In this document: piece after piece, positions 55,068 to 63,439 of the stretch
Layout: every line of letters starts with the position of its first letter
Position numbering within the stretch: position 1 is the stretch's first letter
From: Bacteroidota bacterium
GTDB lineage: Bacteria > Bacteroidota > Bacteroidia > Bacteroidales > JAGONC01
Length of the DNA: 64,000 nt
Reading direction: 5' to 3'
Assembly: GCA_022711405.1 (NCBI GenBank)
Contig: JAKLFC010000008.1
Span: 1 to 64,000 of the forward strand
Translations under genes and position numbers: made by a program
The notes under the pieces: model-generated
What the model was told of the DNA's origin: nothing
The model's input: only the letters and a program-made list of their open reading frames with translations
Databases searched by the model: none

Positions 55068-55958
55068 ATGGACGAAATCATTAAGAAAAAAGAGGGATTC
55101 GAGGGTCAGAAGGCGATCGTGATACCGCGTCAGATCCTGAACAGCAGGTGTGCCCGCAACAACATCATCGGCACCATGTACATCACCGACATCGGGTACT
55201 ACCCCAGGGCTCAGCATCATTTCCGCGAGCGGGCCGGCGGAGCCGAGCAGCATATCCTGATCTATTGCCATGACGGGAAAGGCAAGATCTGTTTTCACAA
55301 AAGGGAATACACGCTGGCAGCAGGAGAATATTGCGTTATTCCGATAAAGGCACCTCATTCCTATGCAGCCGATCCTGTCAATCCATGGACTATTTACTGG
55401 GTTCATTTCAAAGGCGGCATTGCCGATTACATTGTCGGCGAGATGATCAGCCAGGACCGGCTGAAGGGATTCATCAGGTACGACAGGCAGTGCATTGATC
55501 TGTTCAACGAGATCTATGACAGGCTTGAATCAGGTTACGCCAGCAATGCCTTGCTGCATGCGAACATGTGTCTGTGGAACCTGATCGCTTCTTTTCTTTA
55601 CAACGATGATTACGGTTCGCAGGATGCATTGACAGAAAAGAGCGTGACGGATAAGGCGATCGACTATATGAAGTGCAATGTCAGTAAGGATCTGTCGCTG
55701 GCGGAGATTGCCCGTGAGGCAAGGCTATCGCATTCCCATTTTTCCTTTGTGTTCAAACGAAAGACAGGCTTTACACCCATCCAGTATTTCAACCACCTGA
55801 AGGTTCAGAAAGCCTGCCAGTTCCTGATATTCACCAGTATGCGCATCAAGCAGATCGCGCTGGAGGTCGGTATCGAAGACCAGTATTACTTCTCGAGAAT
55901 GTTTTCGAAGCTGATGGGCATGTCGCCCAACCAGTACCGTGAGCTGAGGGCGTTGTAG
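55068..55958 (+). CDS. AraC-family transcriptional regulator
   Basis: This 296-residue protein has an N-terminal cupin-type sugar-sensing domain (about 20-145, with EYCVIPIKAPHSY and WTIYWVHFKG) and a C-terminal AraC/XylS DNA-binding domain of two helix-turn-helix units (about 195-292, LSLAEIAREARLSHSHFSFVFKRKTG and IKQIALEVGIEDQYYFSRMF read in pieces). It is divergent from the PUL run and therefore the best candidate for its sugar-responsive activator. AraC-type control of a SusC/D PUL is less usual than hybrid two-component or ECF-sigma/anti-sigma control. No operator was identified. Confidence 0.92.
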   Translation: MDEIIKKKEGFEGQKAIVIPRQILNSRCARNNIIGTMYITDIGYYPRAQHHFRERAGGAEQHILIYCHDGKGKICFHKREYTLAAGEYCVIPIKAPHSYAADPVNPWTIYWVHFKGGIADYIVGEMISQDRLKGFIRYDRQCIDLFNEIYDRLESGYASNALLHANMCLWNLIASFLYNDDYGSQDALTEKSVTDKAIDYMKCNVSKDLSLAEIAREARLSHSHFSFVFKRKTGFTPIQYFNHLKVQKACQFLIFTSMRIKQIALEVGIEDQYYFSRMFSKLMGMSPNQYRELRAL

Positions 55959-55982
55959 GAGAAGGGTAAGGTGCCGTTACCA

Positions 55983-58900
55983 TTACTCTTTGATGAACTT
56001 CTTCAGCGCGGTTTGAATCCCGTCGTCGGCACCGATGTAATAGATGCCGTGCGGGTACGATGTAAGATGGATAATCGTCCTGTCATCCGTGATATTGAAA
56101 TCATCCATGATCTGTCCGAAGGCGTTGTAAACCTTGATGTTAACATTACGGTCATTGCCTGAAAGAACGATGTTCAGCTGATCGTTGGCCGGATTTGGGA
56201 ACAGCTCGATGCCAAGTTCGCTGTTCCGCGTGGCAACGACCGGCCCGCTGGCAAAGCCCACAGTATAATCCTCCACCTCACCATTAGTAAAGACTTCACA
56301 GGAAGTCGGAGAGCCGCCGGTCTTCTCTGTGATCCTCATTCTTGTTGACCCTGAAGCAGTGGCTGGAATGGCAATCGTACCGGTTGCAGTGCCTTTTTTG
56401 TTATTGACAGTAAAAACCTGTTCCCCCGAGTCTTCAAAATCGCCATCCATATTGAAATCGATCCATATCCTCCAGAAATTCCGCTGAGAGGTAGTATGAG
56501 GAGTCAGAGTGACACTGTACCCGGATCCGGGAGCCAGGCTGACGGTAGAGCTGGTAAAATCGGAATACAGTGAAGCTCCAGACGGGTGAACAAAACTGCC
56601 GATGGCCACATTGGTTACCCATTCCAGTGCGTTAGTAGTGCTATGTGACTCGCAATAGGTCCCGGGAGCATTCACCGTGATATATCCGGTAACTGTTTTG
56701 GTATCAGTACCAACACTGTTGGTAACGGTCAGGCTCACTGTGTATGTGCCAGGTGTATTATAGGTGATCACTGGGTTTTGAGTGGCACTGGTCCCGGGAG
56801 TCCCGCCTGCAAAATTCCATGCCCATGCAGTGGGATAGTACAGTGACAGGTCGGTGAACTGCACCGTGTTGCCTGCAACAATAGTTGTGGGATTTCCTGA
56901 GAAGTCAGCGACAGGAGCCTGCGGGACAGGTGTGGTAAGCGTCAGGGTGTAATCTTCCACCTCACCGAAAACAAACTGCTCACAGGATGAGGGAACTGCA
57001 TTGTATTTCATGGAAACGCGCATCCGGGTCTCTCCGTTTAATCCGGACGGGATCGCAACGGATCCGGTGACACTTCCTTTCTGTGCGCTGGCTGCGAAAA
57101 CTTCTTCTCCCGTATCGAAAAAATCGCCGTCCATGTTGTAATCGATCCAGACCCTCCAGTATTCATTCCTGGCTTTACCGGAAAATCCCGGGCTCATCGC
57201 CAGGTTATACGAATTTCCGCTTATGAACGAAACGGGAGTTCCGGTAAAGTCCCCGTAACCGCCGTTCGATCCCGAGGTTTTGACCAGGGGACCAAAACTG
57301 ACCGAATTGATCCATTCCTTCGTCGTATTGCTGCCGGAAGAGGAACAGTAGGAAATGACAAAATCGGTGACCGTAATGTAATTTGTTTGCGTAAGGGTGC
57401 CGCCACCTGCGCTGTTGGTGGCTGTCAGGGTGACCGAATACGTTCCCGGAGTGTCGTAGGTGACTACAGGATTCTGCAAGGCACTGATGCCTGGTGATCC
57501 GCCATCGAATGTCCATGACCAGCTGGTCGGGAAATTGGCCGACAGGTCCGTAAAGGTCACCTGTTGCGTTGCCATGACGGTGGTTGGGGTTCCGGAGAAA
57601 TTAGCCACGGGGGGTATGATCACCGGAGGCTGGAAAGTAAAGGAGGCGATCTGTGTTTTCCAGCTCCAGCCGCCGTTTGAATATTCATTGGTGTACCAGA
57701 AGGTAGCATCATCCGATGGATCCACCGACATCATCGAATAGTCACCCCAGCGGTTGACCCCATTCTGAGAACTCACTCCCGCGTGGATGATGGTTTCGTT
57801 CACATCCAGCAGCCCGTTGCCGGATGTGGCTGCAGTCTGGCCCGCGAAGCGGATGCATGGGTACGTGGATGCACTGGACACTGAATAACCGACGGCGATG
57901 TCACCATTGCCGTTCATGGCTACGCTCCCCATCCAGCGGTGGTTACCGTCGTCTGGTGCATAGGTGCCCTGCTGGTATAACGACCATGAGCCTCCGGTCT
58001 TTCTGAGCTCATACCAGCGCACACCGGCCTGTCCGGCTCCATTGGCGTTGACGGTATGGTTGGTGAGCATCACTTCATGGGTGCCGAAATTCCTGTACTG
58101 AAGTCTGAACATAAGACGGGATGCCAGGGCGTCCAGTGTTTGTGTGGTGCTAGGCTGATTGATCGTTATGCCGCTGTAGGAGTATGATTGGACCCCGAGC
58201 GTTTGTGACAGGGAAACGGTGGAACTGCCTGTATTGATCCAGTCAATGGTAGCTTCCCAGATGCGGAGGGAGTTCGTGCCGAGGTTGGCCAGGTAGTTGG
58301 GACTACCGGTGGGTGGCTGCGTAGTGCCGTCAAAATCGGCGGGGAGCAGGCTTCCATAGCCTGTGCCCAGGTTAAAGAACAGCATCTGTGCACTGGAATT
58401 ACCGCTGATCATGGCAGTGCGGTCGAGCACGCAGACAGCAGCCCCGGCGAAGCCCAGGCTGGGGGGTGCGAACTGGTTGATGGTCAGGTAATAACCGTCG
58501 GGCCATACGCCGAACTTGGGATAGTCGGGCATATTGGTGAATTCATAAGCGTAGCGGTACCATGCTCCGGTGGGATTACTCGTCTGCGACACAGCCACCA
58601 GCTCATAGAACGGCCCGCTCGGATAGTTGGGCAGTGCGAACTGTGAGGCGATCCAGCGGCCGGCTTGCTGGTCGTACAGCACAATGGGGTCACCATCGTT
58701 ATGACCGGTCCAGGGACCGGTAAAACCGTTCCAGAGTGTGATATTTGCCGCGGGTCCGTACACAGAAATGCCGCTTTTATTCCATATCTGGAACGACAGG
58801 TTGACCATCTGCATATAGTAGTCTGGACTGACGTCGCCGTCGGTATCCGGTGGGGCTACACCGCTGGTGTTGCTCTGGCCGCTGAAATTTTCGATGATGG

Positions 58901-59192
58901 TTGCAGTGGAGCGGCTGCCTGCTATGTTGTCCTGAAGTACCGGGTCAGGGCCTTTCCATGCCGCTTCGGTACTGAACTCTTCCAGGAATCCCTCCTTATT
59001 GGGAACCACTTTCTCTTTCCACGACTGGTCCACATATCCGGGAGGAACCGGTGTAATGTCGCTTAGTGCAGGAGAAATATCAAACCCGACCGGTATCATG
59101 ACTTTTTCGGGAGTTACCGTCTGGGAAGAAAGACTGCCTGACCATAGAAAAAGCACTGTGCAAAGTGCTGAGATGTAGAACTTTGTTTTCAT
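55983..59192 (-). CDS. Large T9SS-secreted protein with PKD and GEVED domains
   Basis: This 1069-residue exported protein has a signal peptide (about 1-23), an N-terminal propeller- or fibre-like region of about 500 residues (with DTDGDVSPDYYMQMVN and repeated Trp blocks), PKD1 (about 531-607), GEVED1 (about 613-752, with WIDYNMDGDFFDTGEEVF and FGEVEDYTL), PKD2 (about 756-835), GEVED2 (about 843-978, ending GEVEDYT) and a type A T9SS sorting domain (about 990-1069, LFPNPANDQ). Both GEVED modules contain an EF-hand-like D-x-N-x-D-G calcium loop. It is convergent with the AraC gene (24 bases), so it belongs to another transcription unit. A surface role such as adhesion is inferred; no catalytic residues were recognised. 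Confidence 0.87.
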   Translation of the reverse strand: MKTKFYISALCTVLFLWSGSLSSQTVTPEKVMIPVGFDISPALSDITPVPPGYVDQSWKEKVVPNKEGFLEEFSTEAAWKGPDPVLQDNIAGSRSTATIIENFSGQSNTSGVAPPDTDGDVSPDYYMQMVNLSFQIWNKSGISVYGPAANITLWNGFTGPWTGHNDGDPIVLYDQQAGRWIASQFALPNYPSGPFYELVAVSQTSNPTGAWYRYAYEFTNMPDYPKFGVWPDGYYLTINQFAPPSLGFAGAAVCVLDRTAMISGNSSAQMLFFNLGTGYGSLLPADFDGTTQPPTGSPNYLANLGTNSLRIWEATIDWINTGSSTVSLSQTLGVQSYSYSGITINQPSTTQTLDALASRLMFRLQYRNFGTHEVMLTNHTVNANGAGQAGVRWYELRKTGGSWSLYQQGTYAPDDGNHRWMGSVAMNGNGDIAVGYSVSSASTYPCIRFAGQTAATSGNGLLDVNETIIHAGVSSQNGVNRWGDYSMMSVDPSDDATFWYTNEYSNGGWSWKTQIASFTFQPPVIIPPVANFSGTPTTVMATQQVTFTDLSANFPTSWSWTFDGGSPGISALQNPVVTYDTPGTYSVTLTATNSAGGGTLTQTNYITVTDFVISYCSSSGSNTTKEWINSVSFGPLVKTSGSNGGYGDFTGTPVSFISGNSYNLAMSPGFSGKARNEYWRVWIDYNMDGDFFDTGEEVFAASAQKGSVTGSVAIPSGLNGETRMRVSMKYNAVPSSCEQFVFGEVEDYTLTLTTPVPQAPVADFSGNPTTIVAGNTVQFTDLSLYYPTAWAWNFAGGTPGTSATQNPVITYNTPGTYTVSLTVTNSVGTDTKTVTGYITVNAPGTYCESHSTTNALEWVTNVAIGSFVHPSGASLYSDFTSSTVSLAPGSGYSVTLTPHTTSQRNFWRIWIDFNMDGDFEDSGEQVFTVNNKKGTATGTIAIPATASGSTRMRITEKTGGSPTSCEVFTNGEVEDYTVGFASGPVVATRNSELGIELFPNPANDQLNIVLSGNDRNVNIKVYNAFGQIMDDFNITDDRTIIHLTSYPHGIYYIGADDGIQTALKKFIKE

Positions 59193-59253
59193 CGCAACAT
59201 GTTTTTAATGAATACCTACAGACTTAGGAGTACCAATGCAAGAGGGTGGATGA

Positions 59254-59261
59254 CAAATATA
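59254..59261 (-). promoter_or_regulatory. -7 promoter box of the PKD/GEVED protein gene
   Basis: TATATTTG on the minus strand is an exact TAnnTTTG match, 62 bases before the ATG at 59192. No full -33 TTTG was seen at 19-23 bases. Confidence 0.5.
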
Positions 59262-59431
59262 GGGTAAAATGAATAGAAATGTACCTATGTAAAGATTTTT
59301 TACTTAGGCACGATACCCCCCGTGTCACCTGACGGGTACCGGTTATCCGAAAATGGCAACTTACATAAGTAAAGACCGGTGAGAAGCTGAATGGATCCAT
59401 CATCTTTTATAATGCAGCATCCTGATTTCTT

Positions 59432-59439
59432 TAAATTTG
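59432..59439 (+). promoter_or_regulatory. -7 promoter box of the small lipoprotein gene
   Basis: TAAATTTG fits TAnnTTTG, with a weak TTTA 22 bases upstream. Transcription would begin only a few bases before the ATG at 59449 or 59458, so the mRNA could be almost leaderless. Confidence 0.45.
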
Positions 59440-59448
59440 TGGAAAAAT

Positions 59449-60075
59449 ATGCGAGTCATGAACTTTAAATCATCAGTTGCCCTTTTTGTGGGGCTTTCTG
59501 TCATCATTGCGTGCAGTTCGCCCGGAACCAGGACCATCCGGTCGTCGACAAGAACCATTTTAGAATCACCTGACAACCAGGCTGTAACAGATGCAGCTGT
59601 CATCCGGATCTGGCAGGTTTTGAGGAGCGAGTTCCCCGAAAATCAGTTCTCGCGGAGCTATACCCTGGAAGAGCTGAAAGCCAAACTACCCTGGGCCATC
59701 CGTGAGGGGAAGCCGTTTCTGATCGCCTTTGCACCAGACACAACTTTTGGTCATGGATCCTGGGACTGGACCACCTACTTCAGGGAGCTGGCAGGGCACC
59801 GGGCGAAACTGCAGCACATTGCACCCGAAATCTACACCTTGCAGGCAAAGATGTACTATCTGCCACCGGAATCCACCCGGATGAGCCATCCTGTGAACAT
59901 TGGCGCGTTCGGCAAAGGGTCTTTCCAGTGGGCATGCACCGGCGACTTTGACGGGAGCAGGGTGGAGATGCATTTTGGCAAGGTTCCCGTAATATCCTAT
60001 ACGGTTTTTCACAATCCTTCTGCACCCCCCTTGCCACCGGACCAGATGCCTCCGCCACCTTCGCGTGAGGAATGA
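59449..60075 (+). CDS. Small lipoprotein of unknown function
   Basis: This 208-residue protein has a lipoprotein signal ending at Cys22 (SVIIAC). The mature part holds one soluble domain (about 45-190) containing WDWTTYFRELAGHRAKLQHI and a Trp/Gly-rich stretch (GSFQWACTGDFDGSRVEM), then a Pro-rich tail. I recognise no family. The frame also opens at a TTG (59437), but the ATG at 59449 fits the signal peptide better; 59458 is another possible ATG. It stands alone next to the restriction remnants. Confidence 0.65.
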   Translation: MRVMNFKSSVALFVGLSVIIACSSPGTRTIRSSTRTILESPDNQAVTDAAVIRIWQVLRSEFPENQFSRSYTLEELKAKLPWAIREGKPFLIAFAPDTTFGHGSWDWTTYFRELAGHRAKLQHIAPEIYTLQAKMYYLPPESTRMSHPVNIGAFGKGSFQWACTGDFDGSRVEMHFGKVPVISYTVFHNPSAPPLPPDQMPPPPSREE

Positions 60076-60107
60076 GAGGTGAATCAAATACATAATAAAG
60101 GTCACAT

Positions 60108-60270
60108 CTACTCTGCAATCTTTCCCAGCAGTACCTCTGCTAGCTCATTCTCGGGATCCGGCACCACCAGCTCCCCGCGGAATGCTCTGGCCAGCACCGA
60201 CCGCTCTATTTTCTCCACCCGTTGCAGGGCTATTTTATAGCAGGTATCAAGGGAGTCAGCCAGGGCAAAC
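60108..60270 (-). pseudogene. hsdS 3' remnant, copy A
   Basis: The minus strand encodes the last about 50 residues of a type I restriction specificity subunit: LFALADSLD, then RVEKIERSVLARAFRGELV and AEVLLGKIAE up to the natural stop at 60108. Upstream of about 60270 the similarity stops. It is a near-duplicate of the remnant at 61207-61422 and cannot make a working HsdS. Confidence 0.8.
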
Positions 60271-60311
60271 AAAAAGATGATACTGAATTTACAGTCAGGG
60301 CGCATAAAACA

Positions 60312-60611
60312 TCACAAAACGTTTATTCCTATTCTCCGGCCGAGACCTTCCTCAAATATTTTAAACAATGTAGATATCTGAATATCAATTTTGCCATTCT
60401 CAATGCGGGAAATATAGCTTTTCTTGGTCCCGATTTTTCCAGCCAGATCATCCTGAGTCAGGTTGGCCTGCTTTCTTGCTTCTTTAATCATTTCGCCAAT
60501 AATGAAAGCCTTTGACTTTTGTTCAAATTCGTCTCTGGTTGAAGTGCCTGGTTTCCCGTATTTAATTTCAAGCAATTCATCAAAGGTGGTTGCTTCACGT
60601 AATTTTTTCAT
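60312..60611 (-). CDS. HigA-like antitoxin (XRE helix-turn-helix)
   Basis: This 99-residue protein has an XRE-type helix-turn-helix in its C-terminal half (about 42-95: IKEARKQANLTQDDLAGKIG, KKSYISRIENGKIDIQISTL). It directly follows the toxin gene by 3 bases on the same strand, the toxin-first order of HigBA modules. It should neutralise the toxin by binding it and repress the shared promoter. DNA contact sites may be the GTTAACA repeats in front of the toxin gene. Confidence 0.88.
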   Translation of the reverse strand: MKKLREATTFDELLEIKYGKPGTSTRDEFEQKSKAFIIGEMIKEARKQANLTQDDLAGKIGTKKSYISRIENGKIDIQISTLFKIFEEGLGRRIGINVL

Positions 60612-60614
60612 TTT

Positions 60615-60950
60615 TTAATTTTTTTCCTCAAAATATTGAGTCATTAAGTTGACTGCACGTTCAATTTCTTTCTTAGGGGTATTCCTTGTCTTTTTTACGA
60701 ATCCATTAAACAGCACGATCAGTTTACTTTGATCAAAGCAACAAAAGATTCTATAGGTACTGTTGCTGAAGTTAATTCTGATTTCATAGAGGCCACGGGT
60801 TCCTTTCATTCGTTTTAGAAACTTTCCAGGAACAATCTCCACAGTCCGGATCAAGAGTAAGACATAATCAACTTTTTCCTGTTCTCTTAAATCCAGAGAC
60901 AAATAAAAATCGATAAAATATTCTTTGAAGAATTTGATTTCCCGAACCAT
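60615..60950 (-). CDS. HigB/Gp49-like toxin (RelE superfamily)
   Basis: This 111-residue protein belongs to the phage-derived Gp49/HigB group of RelE-like mRNA interferases (PF05973): a compact alpha/beta domain with KFLKRMKGTRGLYEIRI, STYRIFCCFDQ and LVLFNGFVKKTRNTPKKEIERA as characteristic blocks (written in short pieces here). Such toxins cleave mRNA on the ribosome. The antitoxin gene follows after 3 bases. Translation starts at 60950, only four bases from the -7 box. Confidence 0.88.
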   Translation of the reverse strand: MVREIKFFKEYFIDFYLSLDLREQEKVDYVLLLIRTVEIVPGKFLKRMKGTRGLYEIRINFSNSTYRIFCCFDQSKLIVLFNGFVKKTRNTPKKEIERAVNLMTQYFEEKN

Positions 60951-60954
60951 GGGG

Positions 60955-60977
60955 CAAAGTTAACAGATATGTTAACA
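60955..60977 (-). promoter_or_regulatory. HigBA promoter with overlapping direct-repeat operator
   Basis: The minus-strand -7 box TAACTTTG (60955-60962) is an exact TAnnTTTG match just four bases before the toxin ATG, so the mRNA is probably leaderless. Two GTTAACA copies (60959-60965 and 60971-60977) 12 bases apart overlap the box and would put one antitoxin site per helical turn. The operator function is inferred from the layout. Confidence 0.5.
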
Positions 60978-61097
60978 CATTTCAGAGTCCTATGAAAAAT
61001 ATTTTAAATATTTTGCGACCCTGACGATTGGGTCTATGTTCCTTGGGGATAAGATGGTGTATGAAGAATAATGGTTCCTGATCAGATTGGTTTAATG

Positions 61098-61132
61098 AGA
61101 GGAGAAAGGAGAGAGGAGAGATGAGAGATGGT
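61098..61132. repeat. Polypurine low-complexity tract
   Basis: A run made almost only of A and G (repeats of GAGAGGAG) lies in the 256-base gap between the toxin gene and hsdS copy B. The rest of that gap shows no gene. Confidence 0.6.
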
Positions 61133-61206
61133 GCGTGTCGCGCCGTCTTTTCACGTAATCCCTCGTTCTCGGCCGTCATCCCGGGCGTAGTAGGGGATCT
61201 GAATCT

Positions 61207-61422
61207 TTATTCCTTGCTCCCTCTCTCTTCCGCAATATTTCCCAGCAGTACCTCTGCCGGCTCATCATCCGGATGTGGCTCCACCAGCTCCCCGCGGAAT
61301 GCTTTAGCCAGCACCGCCTGCTCTATTTTCTCCACCCGTTGCATGGCTTTGTTGTAGAGGGCTTCAAGGGAGTCAGCCAGGGTAAACAGTCGCTCGACGC
61401 GACGGACGATCTCGTGCTGCTC
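61207..61422 (-). pseudogene. hsdS 3' remnant, copy B
   Basis: The minus strand reads EQHEIVRRVERLFTLADSLE, then a coiled RVEKIEQAVLAKAFRGELVEP and DDEPAEVLLGNIAEERG to a TAA at 61207: the C-terminal conserved region of a type I specificity subunit. An in-frame TAA lies immediately before it (61426-61428), so nothing of the rest is encoded. Most of its bases match copy A. Confidence 0.85.
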
Positions 61423-61517
61423 AGGTTAGTACAAGGTGTGCTTAAAGAATGAAAAATATGATTATCACAAAAGTAGCCTTTATGTATCTTTAGATCTTGT
61501 TAATCAATTCAACCGTT

Positions 61518-62231
61518 ATGAAAAGGCTTACGAAATGGGACATACTATTATTTGTCCTTTCCATTTATGTAGTTATTGAACTCTTTGTCAGTTCAATAAT
61601 AACGTATCCACAAAATTTAAGTAAGGTTCTACAAATAGTAGATACGATAATCTGTGTGCTGTTCTTGGTTGACTTTTTTTATGGCCTTATTATATCCCAA
61701 AGGAAGATTAAATATTTAAAAACTAATTGGATTGACTTCGTTTCTTCGATTCCGATGGTTGGCGTTCTGAGAATTGGTAGAATTGTCCGGATTATTCGTG
61801 TACTGAGGTTAATGCGTTCAGGGAGAGTTTTTTACAATTTATTTAGTAGAAAAAATTCTGTTGCTACTTTGAAAAATTTACTGCTCATAGTGATTTTTTT
61901 AATCATAATCTTTACGATAAGTATACATCAACTCGAAAAGGAGATTAATCCCTTTTTCAATTCAATCGGAAATTCTTTTTGGTGGACACTTCATACGACG
62001 ATGACTTTTGGATTCTTTCAGGATATTTCACCAATTTCTATTGAGGGGAAATTTATATCTATAGTTCTAATTCTGATGGGAATGATTCTATTTGGCACCC
62101 TGATAAGCTCAATTACTGATTATTTTATCCACGAAGAAGATATTGCGGTTGAAATTAAACGACTTCAACAAATGGTCAAGGAGTTAAATGAAAAAATTGA
62201 TAGACTTGATTCGAAAATAAAGGGGAATTAA
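61518..62231 (+). CDS. Voltage-gated ion-channel-like protein
   Basis: This 237-residue membrane protein has a six-helix voltage-gated channel layout (PF00520): S1-S3 (about 10-90), an S4 with regularly spaced arginines (LRIGRIVRIIRVLRLMRSGR, about 90-109), S5, a pore loop and S6, then a coiled coil (about 205-237). The pore loop reads TMTFGFFQD (residues 161-169) where potassium channels have TxTTVGYGD-like sequence, so ion selectivity is uncertain. The frame also opens at a TTG (61497), but the ATG at 61518 is preferred. It is convergent with the nuclease-like gene, 3 bases away. A+T-rich composition and the nearby restriction remnants suggest acquired DNA. Confidence 0.8.
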   Translation: MKRLTKWDILLFVLSIYVVIELFVSSIITYPQNLSKVLQIVDTIICVLFLVDFFYGLIISQRKIKYLKTNWIDFVSSIPMVGVLRIGRIVRIIRVLRLMRSGRVFYNLFSRKNSVATLKNLLLIVIFLIIIFTISIHQLEKEINPFFNSIGNSFWWTLHTTMTFGFFQDISPISIEGKFISIVLILMGMILFGTLISSITDYFIHEEDIAVEIKRLQQMVKELNEKIDRLDSKIKGN

Positions 62232-62234
62232 TTT

Positions 62235-63305
62235 TTATTTCCCCTCATATCCTTTGACTGTGTTAATAAGGATATCAGAAAAATTATAAATATCATCTAC
62301 CGACTGAAGAGTAGTATATATTTCCTTTCTATTTTCATCAAATGTTCCAATTTGTTTCTTCTTTTCGCTGAAATATAATCTGCAAACTGGTTTTCGGTTA
62401 TTATCGTCAAGTAAGACGCTGAAATAGGATTGGGTATCCCTGTACGCAATTCTTTTTATATCAACACTTCTCCTTATAATTGCTTTAATGATGTAAAATG
62501 CCTCCATCTCTTCGATAGTGGTTTCTATTTTACTTTTGGGAGGCTCAGATTCTGGTTTTTGAATAGGAGCTTCTTTAGGTTGGGCAGCCTCGGATTCTTT
62601 CTTGATGGCTGTTTTTAGTCTTTCCGTAATCATGTCTGTAATTACTTCCTGGCAGGATTTCCGTACTAGATCTTTAAAAGTGATCAATACCTTTTCAGTC
62701 GCTCTTCCTTGATAAACTTGCGTCACAAAGAAACGAACAAGAGCTTCGCTTGGTTCGTTAATTTCTTTGAAAAAAATATTTTTTATTTCGTTTGAATATT
62801 TCAGGTCGCTGGCAGCATTGAATATTTTCTCGATATCAAAATAGGACTTATGGAACTTCTTGAGTTCATCAACCTGATTATCTTTTATTTCGGTAATATC
62901 AAATTCAAAGAAAGGCTTCTCATCCATCAAATTATTTTTTACCAGGTCCGTATAAAAACGGTAAATTATCCCGTTGGTGAGAATTGCAAACTTAGCTTTA
63001 GATACATTAAAATACCTTAATAACTGGCCATCATGGATATTTAAGTCTTCTACCCAATGCTTACATTCGATTAAAATAATCGGCTGTCCATCTTTCAGAA
63101 TTGCATAGTCAATTTTTTCACCCTTTTTAATGCCGATATCCGAAATAAATTCCGGTACAACTTCTAAAGGATTAAATATGTCATAACCCAAACACTGAAT
63201 GAAGGGTACTATAAAAGCCATTTTAGTTGCTTCCTCAGTTTGAATTTGGCTTTTTAATTTCGTTACCCTTTCAGCTAATTGTTTAATCTGGTCTTTTAAG
63301 TCCAT
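62235..63305 (-). CDS. HsdR-N-like PD-(D/E)XK protein
   Basis: This 356-residue protein has the HsdR N-terminal nuclease-type fold. The catalytic pattern is visible as KIDYAILKDG (Asp66), then ILIECKHW (Glu80 and Lys82), plus an upstream EEATK helix. The family covers type I restriction enzyme N-termini and many stand-alone proteins in Bacteroidota whose role is not proven. No helicase or translocase domain is present, so it cannot be a complete HsdR. The last third (about 230-356) holds a basic, Pro-rich linker and a C-terminal alpha/beta domain. A TTG start at 63368 would include an implausible N-terminus; the ATG at 63305 lies just downstream of a perfect promoter. Confidence 0.83.
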   Translation of the reverse strand: MDLKDQIKQLAERVTKLKSQIQTEEATKMAFIVPFIQCLGYDIFNPLEVVPEFISDIGIKKGEKIDYAILKDGQPIILIECKHWVEDLNIHDGQLLRYFNVSKAKFAILTNGIIYRFYTDLVKNNLMDEKPFFEFDITEIKDNQVDELKKFHKSYFDIEKIFNAASDLKYSNEIKNIFFKEINEPSEALVRFFVTQVYQGRATEKVLITFKDLVRKSCQEVITDMITERLKTAIKKESEAAQPKEAPIQKPESEPPKSKIETTIEEMEAFYIIKAIIRRSVDIKRIAYRDTQSYFSVLLDDNNRKPVCRLYFSEKKKQIGTFDENRKEIYTTLQSVDDIYNFSDILINTVKGYEGK

Positions 63306-63338
63306 AGTTTTAAATATATTAAAGTCGAATAATGCAGA

Positions 63339-63369
63339 CAAATATACTGAACTATCGGTAAAACTCAAA
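63339..63369 (-). promoter_or_regulatory. Promoter of the HsdR-N-like gene
   Basis: TTTG (63366-63369), a 19-base spacer and TATATTTG (63339-63346) form an almost ideal Bacteroidota promoter, 34 bases before the ATG at 63305. It is the best promoter seen in the window and rules out the upstream TTG start. Confidence 0.75.
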
Positions 63370-63439
63370 TAGCTGAGGATTATTTTACGTTTTCCAGTCC
63401 TAAGGGACTGATTTGTAAACTTCTCCAGCCCATAGATTA

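Noticed and set aside
54960..55406. Minus-strand 148-residue frame in front of the AraC gene
   Set aside because: It is the complement of the AraC coding sequence plus the palindromic repeat, with no domain of its own.
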